From: Ignavibacteria bacterium
GTDB taxonomy: Bacteria > Bacteroidota > Ignavibacteria > Tepidaquicellales > OLB5
Assembly (NCBI GenBank): GCA_025451455.1
Contig: JANWKI010000094.1
Coordinates: 1-34,444 of the forward strand
Direction of reading: 5' to 3'
DNA: 34,444 nucleotides
Position numbers and translations under genes: made by a program. Below the pieces are notes generated by a model. That model was not told where the DNA came from and searched no databases. It worked only from the letters and a program-made list of their open reading frames with translations. Below are positions 17,402 to 24,282 of the stretch, in pieces. Position 1 is the first letter of the stretch; the number at the start of each line of letters is the position of its first letter.

Positions 17402-18406
17402 TTACTTTTGAATTGTGGGAGTTATGTTATTTGCTTTTTCTCCCGTCAGATTCTGTTTTGTTCCTTTTTCCACATCAATTATCCACACGCTTGATACACC
17501 CGAAGACTGGCTGTCAAATACTATCTTTTTGCTGTCCCCTGACCAGTCAAACTCAACAGTGCTGCCGTTTTCGCTGGTTAATTGCCTTAGGCTGCTTCCA
17601 TCGGGCTTGCATATATAGATATTAAATTTACCGCCGGACTTATCTGAAACAAATGCCAGCAGATTCCCGTCCGGCGACCATTTTGGATTATAAGAACTGC
17701 CGCCTGATGAAATTACTTTTACATTCTTACCTTTGTCATCACATACTTTAAGAGTGCCCTTATAGTTGATATCAAATGATGAAAAAGCGATCTTAGTGCC
17801 GTCCGGGGAAAACGTTCCGTAAATTTCAGCATCCTTGGTTGCAACAATAGTCTGCTGAGCTTTATCGGTCGTATCAAGAAGATTAACAACAACAAGGTCG
17901 AAGTTCTGCTCCATGCTTGATGAATACACAATCCTGTTGCCATCATGGGAAAATTCTCCGTGGGTTGCCAGGCTGCCGTCACTTACCACAAATGATTCAC
18001 TTGTGGCAACATCCATTATATAGATATTATTTTCTTCTTCTTTTTCAGAGCGGTACATCAGCATTGTTCCATCTGCGGAAAAAACAGGGTCAATTCCGCC
18101 ATCAAGGAACATTGGGAACCGGAAAGTACTGGTATCGGCAAGATCGACTACATATAAATAATCGGAAATAACATTGGTTGCACAAAAAACCAATTTGGTT
18201 CCTGTCGGTGCGAACTTCGGGTTATAGCAGTCAAGATCAAGGAAGGCGACCTGCTTTACATTATCGCCTTCTTCATCCATGATGAATATCTGCTGTTTGT
18301 CATTTTTGGTTGCGTCGCTTGAAAATGCAATAAGTTTTTTTTGAGAGTACACATTTGCTGCTGCTGCAAATATGATAATTGAGGCGAGAAGAAGGTTTTT
18401 CATCAA
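17402..18406 (-). CDS. TolB-like (PD40/WD40-like) beta-propeller secreted protein
   Basis: A 334-residue exported protein. The signal peptide is at 1-21 (LLLASIIIFAAAANVYSQ). Five or six repeats of the PD40 type follow: 'KKLIAFSSDATKNDKQQIFIMDEEGDN', 'FAPTGTKLVFCATN', 'FSPDGTKIAFSSFD', 'WSPDGNLLAFVSDKSGG', 'WSGDSKKIVFDSQS'. This is the propeller of TolB and of prolyl-oligopeptidase N-domains; no peptidase domain is attached. The 'FSPDGTKIAF' repeats are the strongest evidence. It may act in the periplasm as a scaffold, but there are no tol/pal genes nearby, so it should not be called TolB. It is the first gene of the six-gene unit and has a good promoter. Confidence 0.85.
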   Translation of the reverse strand: MMKNLLLASIIIFAAAANVYSQKKLIAFSSDATKNDKQQIFIMDEEGDNVKQVAFLDLDCYNPKFAPTGTKLVFCATNVISDYLYVVDLADTSTFRFPMFLDGGIDPVFSADGTMLMYRSEKEEENNIYIMDVATSESFVVSDGSLATHGEFSHDGNRIVYSSSMEQNFDLVVVNLLDTTDKAQQTIVATKDAEIYGTFSPDGTKIAFSSFDINYKGTLKVCDDKGKNVKVISSGGSSYNPKWSPDGNLLAFVSDKSGGKFNIYICKPDGSSLRQLTSENGSTVEFDWSGDSKKIVFDSQSSGVSSVWIIDVEKGTKQNLTGEKANNITPTIQK

Positions 18407-18447
18407 AATGAGCCTATAAATCCATTAAAATTATTAGATATTCTGCA

Positions 18448-18476
18448 ATTTTACCCAATTAAATGGACTCTTTCAA
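18448..18476 (-). promoter_or_regulatory. Promoter of the TolB-like/metF/ddl unit
   Basis: On the minus strand TTGAAA (18476-18471), a 17-base spacer and TAAAAT (18453-18448, reading on to TAAAATTG). The ATG lies about 42 bases below the -10 box. Six genes without another clear promoter follow down to the terminator at 13.2 kb. Confidence 0.6.
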
Positions 18477-18590
18477 GGAAGTAAAAACCGTATAGAAATA
18501 GCAGTTCTGTTTATGATAAAAAAATGAGCCGTGAATATTCATTGAATTTATCCTTTTTGAAATCAACACTCCGCTGTATGCAATTGCGGA

Positions 18591-18806
18591 TCAAACCTTG
18601 CTCTTTTTTTCAGCTTTTCCTAGGTCATCGATTTTTTCCAGAAACCATTTTCTGGCGTTCAGCTCTTTAGTATTCATTATCTCGTTTTTGATTGAATCAA
18701 CCCCCATACCGGAAGGATGTTCTTTAATCAGATGGCAGAATAGGTGATGTAGTCCCCATTGCTCCGGATGACGAAAAATGGTGGGAGAAGTAAAATTTAC
18801 CGCCAT
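18591..18806 (-). CDS. Doubtful small hypothetical ORF
   Basis: A 71-residue reading frame without a family I recognise. The C-terminal half (MNTKELNARKWFLEKIDDLGKAEKKSKV) has a protein-like amphipathic, lysine-rich composition, whereas the first residues run into the repeat-rich DNA. There is no good ribosome binding site or promoter. It could be a short real protein starting at an internal Met, or the remains of a larger gene. Confidence 0.25.
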   Translation of the reverse strand: MAVNFTSPTIFRHPEQWGLHHLFCHLIKEHPSGMGVDSIKNEIMNTKELNARKWFLEKIDDLGKAEKKSKV

Positions 18807-18830
18807 AGTCAGGTTTTCAACTTTATCCCG

Positions 18831-18909
18831 CCGTTGTTGGTCTACGACTCTTCGAGTCGAAGACTAGTAGAGTGATTCCTGCCCGGCCTTGACGTGGTCA
18901 CCAACGACA
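18831..18909. repeat. GTTGGTG/CACCAAC palindromic element, long copy
   Basis: The element runs from CCGTTGTTGGT to GTCACCAACGAC, with an inner 'TTCCTGCCCGG' and 'TGACGTGGTCACC'. On the opposite strand almost the same sequence recurs at 30979-31027. This copy carries about 33 extra bases, holding their own hairpin CGACTC-TTC-GAGTCG (18845-18859). Confidence 0.75.
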
Positions 18910-18944
18910 AAAAAAGCTTCCTCCTGTATGATTTTTAACATGTC

Positions 18945-19009
18945 ACCCCTAAGGGGTTATACTGTTTTGTTAAATGCTTTATCTACAAACATTCGACCCC
19001 TACGGGGTC
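18945..19009. repeat. ACCCCT.AGGGGT / GACCCC.GGGGTC paired hairpins
   Basis: Two short palindromes, ACCCCT-A-AGGGGT (18945-18957) and GACCCC-TAC-GGGGTC (18995-19009), lie 37 bases apart, linked by A+T-rich DNA containing CTACAAACATTCGA. The layout is that of a palindromic intergenic repeat, though only this one copy is in the window. Confidence 0.6.
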
Positions 19010-19100
19010 AAAGCCTTTTACGCAGCAAAAATAGGGTAGGTAAGAAATGTAAGCATTTTCTCCTTGCTATATTCCAATTGCATATATATATTTGTATATT

Positions 19101-19255
19101 ATGCCGAAGGCATATAATGAAGAATTTAGGGCATTTAAGCTGTCCGGCTATTGGAAGTCAAAACGAATCACCGGACAAGGGGGTAAAACATTTAATTTTG
19201 AGCTGAATTTACAGTCCGGCTGTTGGCGAATGAAAATCAATCGAACCGCCGGACA
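19101..19255. repeat. Tandem GTCCGGC/CCGGAC hairpins preceded by ATGCC-GAA-GGCAT
   Basis: A small palindrome, ATGCCGAAGGCAT (19101-19113), is followed by two related hairpin units: TGTCCGG...CCGGACA (19141-19177) and GTCCGGC...GCCGGAC (19214-19254). Both begin TCCGGCT.TTGG and end CCGGACAA. An open frame (19092-19289) runs through them and reads LSGYW..KRITGQ then QSGCW...INRTAGQ. The likeness is explained by the repeated DNA, so I do not call it a gene. Confidence 0.6.
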
Positions 19256-19300
19256 ACGGATTGCTCGAAATATGGAGAAACGGCAATGAAAAAGCGAATG

Positions 19301-19347
19301 CGTCCTTCGACGGAGTTTATCCCGTACTTGATGCGGGGCTCAGGACG
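19301..19347. repeat. CGTCCT...AGGACG palindromic repeat
   Basis: The outer arms CGTCCT and AGGACG (19301-19306, 19342-19347) enclose CCCG...CGGG (19321-19324, 19334-19337). The wording CGTCCTTCGAC ... GCTCAGGACG is a form of intergenic repeat found in many unrelated bacteria. Confidence 0.6.
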
Positions 19348-19422
19348 ACATAACTGGGGGGTGGAGTTCTTTCTCCTTCTATTTCAACTGTACCTTTTTA
19401 TTTTTGCAAAAGCCCTATTTCC

Positions 19423-19453
19423 TTGAAACACGGGCATATTATTTGTAATTTTG
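19423..19453 (+). promoter_or_regulatory. Promoter of the glutamate dehydrogenase gene
   Basis: TTGAAA (19423-19428), 17 bases, TAATTT (19446-19451), continuing as TAATTTTG. It therefore fits both a sigma-70 pattern and the Bacteroidota TTG-N20-TAnnTTTG pattern. The ATG is about 57 bases below it. Confidence 0.6.
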
Positions 19454-19509
19454 TTGATTAATCTAAAAAACGACATTTTGAAACAGTTAACCTCACTTAT
19501 CCGGATTAA

Positions 19510-20817
19510 ATGAGCGAAAGAACCAGTGATATCGCAGGTCCAAGCTATGTAGAGCCGGCGCCCGTCCATCATAACGAACCCAATCCGTTTGAATCGATGA
19601 TGGCTAGATTCGATAAAGCCGCTGAGATACTTAACCTCGAAAAGGGTGTTTATGAATATCTCCAGAAACCTGTAAAACAGGTTATTGTTTCTATCCCTAT
19701 ACAGATGGATAATGGCGAAATTAAGGTATTTGAAGGTTACCGTGTTATTCATGATAATATCCTCGGACCATCCAAAGGCGGAATAAGGTATGCCCCCGAT
19801 GTAACACTTGATGAAGTAAAAGCGCTTGCTTCATGGATGACATGGAAATGCGCAGTAGCAAATATTCCTTTCGGCGGAGCAAAAGGCGCAGTAAGATGCG
19901 ATCCTTCAAAGCTTTCGAAAGTTGAGCTCGAAAAAATTACAAGGCGTTATACTGCAAACATGTTCAATGTATTCGGTCCGGAATCCGATATTCCCGCCCC
20001 TGACATGAATACCAACGAACAGACAATGGCGTGGATAATGGATACATATTCTATGCACTCGCAGCGCACGGAAACTGCAGTCGTTACCGGTAAGCCATTA
20101 ATTATCGGCGGTTCTTTAGGCAGAGTCGAAGCAACAGGACGCGGTGTAATGATATCAACACTTGAAGCCCTGAAAAAGCTTGGCTTGAATCCCTCAGATG
20201 TTACAGTTGTTGTTCAGGGATTCGGGAATGTAGGTTCGATAAGCGCGAAACTATTGAAAGCAGAAGGATGCAAGATAATCGGTATAAGTGATGTTACAGG
20301 CGGGTATTATAATCCAAAAGGAATTGAAGTCGAGTCAGCTATTGATTACGTAAAGCAGAACCGCACACTTGAAGGCTCAAATTTCGGTGAGAAGATAACC
20401 AATGAAGAGCTCTTAGAACTGAACTGTGATGTACTGGTACCTGCTGCCAAGGAAGACCAGATAAGCGCAGATAATGCCGGAAACATTAAAGCCAGGCTGA
20501 TTGTTGAAGGCGCTAACGGCCCCACTATGAGTGAGGCAGATGAAATACTGAAAGAAAAAGGTATTATGGTTATCCCGGATATTTTAGCAAATGCAGGCGG
20601 TGTAACGGTTTCTTACTTTGAATGGGTTCAGAACCGCCTTGGCTATTACTGGGATATTGACGATATTAACAAACGCCATGACAGAATGATGAGAGAGGCA
20701 TTTGAGTGTGTTTATGATACTGCAAATAAGTATAAGACAACAATGAGGCTTGGAGCATATATCTTTGCAATCGATAAAGTTGCCCGGACATTGGTTCTAA
20801 GGGGCATTTACGGATGA
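19510..20817 (+). CDS. gdhA: Glutamate dehydrogenase (Glu/Leu/Phe/Val dehydrogenase family)
   Basis: Interconverts glutamate with 2-oxoglutarate plus ammonia using NAD(P). The 435-residue protein carries the N-domain motif 'GPSKGGIRYAPDVTLDEVKALA' (~85-106) and the catalytic-lysine motif 'PFGGAKGAV' (~119-127). 'PAPDMNTNEQTMAW' and the Rossmann 'VVVQGFGNVGSISAKLL' (~234-250) follow, and 'PAAKEDQI' and 'EGANGPTMSEAD' complete the cofactor domain. The 'EATGRGV' stretch is typical of glutamate rather than leucine dehydrogenases. The N terminus is about 20 residues longer than some homologues (MSERTSDIAGPSY...). Cofactor choice cannot be fixed by eye. A recognisable promoter precedes it and a short hairpin follows. 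Confidence 0.95.
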   Translation: MSERTSDIAGPSYVEPAPVHHNEPNPFESMMARFDKAAEILNLEKGVYEYLQKPVKQVIVSIPIQMDNGEIKVFEGYRVIHDNILGPSKGGIRYAPDVTLDEVKALASWMTWKCAVANIPFGGAKGAVRCDPSKLSKVELEKITRRYTANMFNVFGPESDIPAPDMNTNEQTMAWIMDTYSMHSQRTETAVVTGKPLIIGGSLGRVEATGRGVMISTLEALKKLGLNPSDVTVVVQGFGNVGSISAKLLKAEGCKIIGISDVTGGYYNPKGIEVESAIDYVKQNRTLEGSNFGEKITNEELLELNCDVLVPAAKEDQISADNAGNIKARLIVEGANGPTMSEADEILKEKGIMVIPDILANAGGVTVSYFEWVQNRLGYYWDIDDINKRHDRMMREAFECVYDTANKYKTTMRLGAYIFAIDKVARTLVLRGIYG

Positions 20818-20826
20818 TACCGAATG

Positions 20827-20847
20827 AGACAGGTATTAACCTGTTTT
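20827..20847 (+). terminator. Weak terminator-like hairpin after gdhA
   Basis: ACAGGT-ATTA-ACCTGT followed by TTTC, 11-12 bases after the stop codon. The stem is only 6 bp plus wobble pairs and the T-tract is short, so termination may be partial and allow read-through to the next gene. Confidence 0.4.
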
Positions 20848-20876
20848 CAAACTAAATATAAGAACGATCACAAAAT

Positions 20877-21527
20877 TTGGCCAAAACGTTCATTTATGTA
20901 ATTCTGCTTCTCACAGGCGTAAATTTTTGCATTCTGCAGGGTCAAACACCGAAAAAGACAAACCTTGAAGTACTTGAACAGGATATTTCCGGAGAGCTTG
21001 AAAAGTTTTTTTACTACCCGGATTTAAACAGGGATATTCAGTTCGTCTTCTATGTAACATCTGTAAGTAAAGAAAAGAATGAAAAGAAGTTCATCGAGTC
21101 TGTAATAAAAAAAACTGCTGAAAAAAACAGGCTTAAGATTAGTTTTTCGAAAGATGAACAAATGCTCTCGTCAGATAGTGTTTATAATAAAGTAAATATT
21201 GGAATTGTTAAGCTTAAAACTGATTACACGAAGTTTGTTAAAAACCAGTTCCTGGGCGATAAATCTATTCAGCGTGTTGTAACTTCAGAACTCTCTATTG
21301 AGATCACAACAAACAGGGATATATTGTCAGTTAAGGACAGTATATTAACCGGTTACAAAGATGAAATTCCGTATGAGAACTTCGAAGAATTCGAAAGCAG
21401 TGAATACCATTTCACACAGTCAATACCGCCGGGTATCAGCTGGCTTGAAACAATAATTTTCCCAGCAGTTATCATAACGGTTTCTGCAGTAGCAGCAATA
21501 CTTTTTTTTACAATAAGGTCTAAATAA
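20877..21527 (+). CDS. Exported membrane-anchored protein of unknown function, upstream of bamD
   Basis: Not a family I recognise. The start is a TTG. The N terminus is a signal sequence (FIYVILLLTGVNFCILQGQ), and a single hydrophobic helix ends the protein (TIIFPAVIITVSAVAAILFF, then IRSK), so about 165 residues face the periplasm. That part is charged and Lys-rich, contains 'DLNRDIQFVFYVTS', and has no cysteines. Its stop lies 4 bp before bamD, and bamD, a thioesterase and ccmAB follow on the same strand. An envelope role is likely from context only. The topology (exported domain held by a C-terminal anchor) is inferred from hydrophobicity. Confidence 0.8.
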   Translation: MAKTFIYVILLLTGVNFCILQGQTPKKTNLEVLEQDISGELEKFFYYPDLNRDIQFVFYVTSVSKEKNEKKFIESVIKKTAEKNRLKISFSKDEQMLSSDSVYNKVNIGIVKLKTDYTKFVKNQFLGDKSIQRVVTSELSIEITTNRDILSVKDSILTGYKDEIPYENFEEFESSEYHFTQSIPPGISWLETIIFPAVIITVSAVAAILFFTIRSK

Positions 21528-21531
21528 CAAA

Positions 21532-22308
21532 TTGAAAATAACAAAATATATTATACCGGCACTTACCGCTGTATTCATCATATTTTACGCCTCCGGATGC
21601 GGTTCATCAAAATCTGATATCAGCACTGACGATCCTGAGAAAGCATTTTACATGGCTAAGAAAAAGTTCGATAATAAAGACTATGTGGATGCTATTGAAG
21701 ATTTTTCATTCATAAAAATACGTTTTAAAGGAACAGAAATATCAGATAAGGCGCAGTATTACCTTGCTGAAAGCTATTACTACCAGAAAGAGTACCTTCT
21801 GGCTGAATATGAGTACCGCACTTTTCTTAAGGAATACTCCGTAAGCCCCCTTGTTCCGACTGCAAAATACATGCTCGCCTGTACATATTACGGGCTCTCC
21901 CCGAAATATTCCCTGGACCAGGAGTATACCAAAGAAGCAATCGACGAATTCCTTTCATATATAGAAATGTATCCGCTGGATAAAAATGTACCCGATGCTG
22001 AAAAGAAGGTCAAAGAGCTTAAAAATAAGCTCGCTTACAAGAGTTTCCATACGGCTGAGCTTTACATGAAAACTGATTATTACAAGGCAGCAGCAGTATA
22101 TTTTCAGTATGTATACGAAAATTATATTGATTCAGACTGGGCAGATGATGCTATGGTTGGCCAGGCAGATGCATTTATAAACGGAAAAAAATATGCGGAT
22201 GCCAAAAAGGTTCTGGAAAGATTTTATAAACTTTTTCCCAAGAGCGACCAGAAATCAAAAGCCGACAGATTGAAAAATAAGATCCGTGAAAACATGCAAT
22301 ACGACTAA
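21532..22308 (+). CDS. bamD: Outer membrane protein assembly factor BamD
   Basis: A lipoprotein of the BAM complex, which folds beta-barrel proteins into the outer membrane. It begins at a TTG. The signal peptide ends in a lipobox with Cys at ~23 (FYASGC), so the protein is lipidated. Residues ~35-255 form about five TPR-like helical pairs, including 'AFYMAKKKFDNKDYVDAIEDF', 'AQYYLAESYYYQKEYLLAEYEYRTFLKEY' and 'SPLVPTAKYMLACTYYGLSP'. The last two stretches are strongly BamD-like. Length (258) is normal. It is 4 bp after the unknown membrane protein and 13 bp before the thioesterase. Confidence 0.93.
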   Translation: MKITKYIIPALTAVFIIFYASGCGSSKSDISTDDPEKAFYMAKKKFDNKDYVDAIEDFSFIKIRFKGTEISDKAQYYLAESYYYQKEYLLAEYEYRTFLKEYSVSPLVPTAKYMLACTYYGLSPKYSLDQEYTKEAIDEFLSYIEMYPLDKNVPDAEKKVKELKNKLAYKSFHTAELYMKTDYYKAAAVYFQYVYENYIDSDWADDAMVGQADAFINGKKYADAKKVLERFYKLFPKSDQKSKADRLKNKIRENMQYD

Positions 22309-22321
22309 TCTAAATCCTGAA

Positions 22322-22804
22322 ATGAAACCAAAAACAATGAAAGAATCACAGGTAACAATGGTTGAGCTTGTTCTGCCAAATGATACTAACATTCTCAATA
22401 ACCTGCTCGGCGGAAGGCTGATGCACTGGATGGATATTGCGGCAGCTATGGCTGCATCACGCCACAGCCACACAGTTGCTGTAACCGCAGAGGTTGATGA
22501 CCTCTCCTTCCATGAGCCTATCAGGCTCGGGAACATTGTTTCATTAAAAGCTTCTGTCAACAGGGCTTTTAATACGTCTATGGAAGTCGGTATTAAGGTT
22601 GAGGTAGAGGATTTCAGGACAGGAGAGAAAAAGCATTCCAACAGCGCATATTTTACATTTGTAAGTATAGATAGTGTTACCGGGAAAAAAATGCCGGTTG
22701 CCCCTGTTATCCCCGAGACCGATGAAGAAAAGAAATGGTTTGAAGATGCACTGGTGAGAAGAACTCAGCGGCTGAAGAAAAAGCATGGTATCTTTCAGCA
22801 TTAA
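22322..22804 (+). CDS. Acyl-CoA thioesterase, hotdog fold (YciA/BACH type)
   Basis: Hydrolyses acyl-CoA to free acid and CoA. The ORF track starts inside bamD; the ATG at 22322 avoids that overlap and gives 160 residues beginning MKPKTMKESQV. The hotdog core is clear: 'NLLGGRLMHWMDIAAAMAASRHS' (with the acidic residue used in this family) followed by 'VTAEVDDLSFHEPIRLGNIVSLKASV' and 'VEVEDFRTGEKKHSNSAYFTFV'. The C terminus is a basic helix (RRTQRLKKKHG). It lies 13 bp after bamD and 3 bp before ccmA, so it is part of the same transcript. The natural substrate is unknown. Confidence 0.9.
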   Translation: MKPKTMKESQVTMVELVLPNDTNILNNLLGGRLMHWMDIAAAMAASRHSHTVAVTAEVDDLSFHEPIRLGNIVSLKASVNRAFNTSMEVGIKVEVEDFRTGEKKHSNSAYFTFVSIDSVTGKKMPVAPVIPETDEEKKWFEDALVRRTQRLKKKHGIFQH

Positions 22805-22807
22805 ATA

Positions 22808-23437
22808 ATGGGTGGTTTAACAGATATCAGGCTGGAAGCAGTAAACCTTACAAAAAAATTTGACAGGAAAACAATTTTCGAAAATGTGAACTTTGAACTT
22901 ACAAAAAAAAGTTCAGTTGCTATTACCGGCAGAAACGGCTCGGGCAAATCAACGCTCATTAAGATTATTGCAAATCTGCTCACGCAAAGCTCAGGTGAGC
23001 TTAATTTGTTTTCCGATGGCAAAAAAGTGAAGAAAGAAATTGTTTACCGGTATATCGGATTTGTTTCGCCTTACCTTAATCTTTATGACGAATTTACGGG
23101 CGCTGAAAACCTGAAAATTGCTTCGGCAATCAGGGGCATTTCCGGTGATAATTCAGATTCTGTCCTGAAACAAGTCGGGTTGTTTGAAAGAAGGCATGAC
23201 CTGCTGAAAATATATTCATCCGGAATGAAACAGCGGCTGAAGATAGCATTTTCAATCCTTCACGATCCCTATATACTCCTGCTTGATGAGCCAACAAGCA
23301 ATCTTGATCTTGAGGGTGTCAGTGTAGTTGATGACATCGCAGGCGGGTACAAAAAAGACAGGATATTAATTATTGCAACCAATGATGCACATGAGAAGTC
23401 ACTCTGTGACTCAGAAATAAATCTTAATAAAATTTAG
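22808..23437 (+). CDS. ccmA: Cytochrome c biogenesis (heme exporter) ABC ATP-binding protein CcmA
   Basis: The ATPase of the CcmAB(CD) transporter, which releases heme-loaded CcmE during cytochrome c maturation. The 209-residue size and the adjacent ccmB support this over a generic ABC ATPase. Walker A is 'GRNGSGKSTL' (~39-48), the signature 'YSSGMKQRLKIA' (~138-149), and Walker B 'YILLLDEPTSNLD' (~156-168). The H-loop, usually 'ATHD', reads 'IIATNDAHE', placing Asn192 where the switch His normally sits. It is 3 bp after the thioesterase gene and 34 bp before ccmB. No ccmC, ccmE or ccmF is in the window. Confidence 0.85.
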   Translation: MGGLTDIRLEAVNLTKKFDRKTIFENVNFELTKKSSVAITGRNGSGKSTLIKIIANLLTQSSGELNLFSDGKKVKKEIVYRYIGFVSPYLNLYDEFTGAENLKIASAIRGISGDNSDSVLKQVGLFERRHDLLKIYSSGMKQRLKIAFSILHDPYILLLDEPTSNLDLEGVSVVDDIAGGYKKDRILIIATNDAHEKSLCDSEINLNKI

Positions 23438-23471
23438 TACAGTATCATTTTTCATCTAAACTCAACAATAA

Positions 23472-24134
23472 ATGTTTAAACAGGCAATAGCAATTTGTAA
23501 AAAGGACTTCCGTTCTGAAATCAGGACACGCTATGCCATTAATGCACTGTTAATGTTTATTATTGTGGTTATTTCGGTAATTAAGTTCTCCCTTGGAGAA
23601 GAAAAGCTTTCTGCTGAAATGAATGCAGGTCTGATATGGATCATTATATTCTTCGCCACTTCAAACGGCCTTTCAAGGGTATTTGTTTCTGAAGAAGAAC
23701 GGGGCACATCTTTGGTACTGAAGTTAAGCAGTGAAGCAAGGTCGGTAATTCTGGGCAAGCTTATTTTTAACACTGTCTTAACATTCATAATTAATTTCTT
23801 CATCATAATATTGTATATATTAATTACTGATCTTACAATAAAGAACATCGCCCTTTTTTCGCTTTCTGTCTCCCTGGGTACCCTGGGCTTATCTGCCGTA
23901 ATGACAATTATTGCGGCGCTTATTTCAAAGGCAGGTTCAAAGGGAACTTTGTATCCCGTCCTTTCATTCCCTTTGCTGCTTCCGCTCATGCTTGCATCCA
24001 TAAGCTCAACCTGGCTTACTATTGAAGGCGCCGGGCTAAGTGCAATAGCAGGCGAACTGCAGATGATGGTATCCTACACAATTGTGGTTATTACGGCTTC
24101 ATTTTTGCTATTTGAGCTGATTTGGAATGATTAG
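23472..24134 (+). CDS. ccmB: Heme exporter protein CcmB
   Basis: The membrane subunit that pairs with CcmA. The 220-residue protein begins 'FKQAIAICKKDFRSEIRTRYAIN', the amphipathic CcmB start, and then has six membrane segments (approximately 26-43, 52-68, 96-120, 126-150, 160-180 and 195-216). 'FFATSNGLSRVFVSEEERGTS' between the second and third helices and 'GTLYPVLSFPLLLPLMLAS' near helix five are typical CcmB wording. Length is normal. It is the last gene of the 20.9-24.1 kb unit; about 150 bp with a palindrome and a new promoter follow. Confidence 0.92.
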   Translation: MFKQAIAICKKDFRSEIRTRYAINALLMFIIVVISVIKFSLGEEKLSAEMNAGLIWIIIFFATSNGLSRVFVSEEERGTSLVLKLSSEARSVILGKLIFNTVLTFIINFFIIILYILITDLTIKNIALFSLSVSLGTLGLSAVMTIIAALISKAGSKGTLYPVLSFPLLLPLMLASISSTWLTIEGAGLSAIAGELQMMVSYTIVVITASFLLFELIWND

Positions 24135-24170
24135 GGATATCGCTTAAGACGAGCTACAAGAATAACAACA

Positions 24171-24205
24171 ACTGTTAATATCAAACAGTGTAAAAATTTT
24201 TACAC
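24171..24205. promoter_or_regulatory. Hairpin plus perfect 18-bp palindrome upstream of the TPR gene
   Basis: ACTGTT...AACAGT (24171-24189) is followed by the perfect palindrome GTGTAAAAATTTTTACAC (24188-24205). It lies just upstream of the -35 box of the TPR gene, a position for an activator or repressor dimer. No T-tract follows the whole structure, so it is not a typical terminator for ccmB, though the palindrome's own T-run could act as a weak one. Confidence 0.45.
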
Positions 24206-24226
24206 CCTCTTAATCTCAATAATAAC

Positions 24227-24255
24227 TTGACATATCAACAAAAAAATTTTAGATT
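24227..24255 (+). promoter_or_regulatory. Promoter of the TPR protein gene
   Basis: TTGACA (24227-24232), a 17-base spacer and TAGATT (24250-24255). A good ribosome binding site, AGGAG at 24272-24276, lies 6 bases ahead of the ATG at 24283 and rules out the TTG at 24277 listed in the ORF track. Confidence 0.5.
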
Positions 24256-24282
24256 GAATTAATAAAAATTCAGGAGTTGAAA

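Noticed and set aside
23531-24001. 156-residue minus-strand ORF
   Set aside because: Antisense to ccmB, whose membrane segments and motifs are clear.
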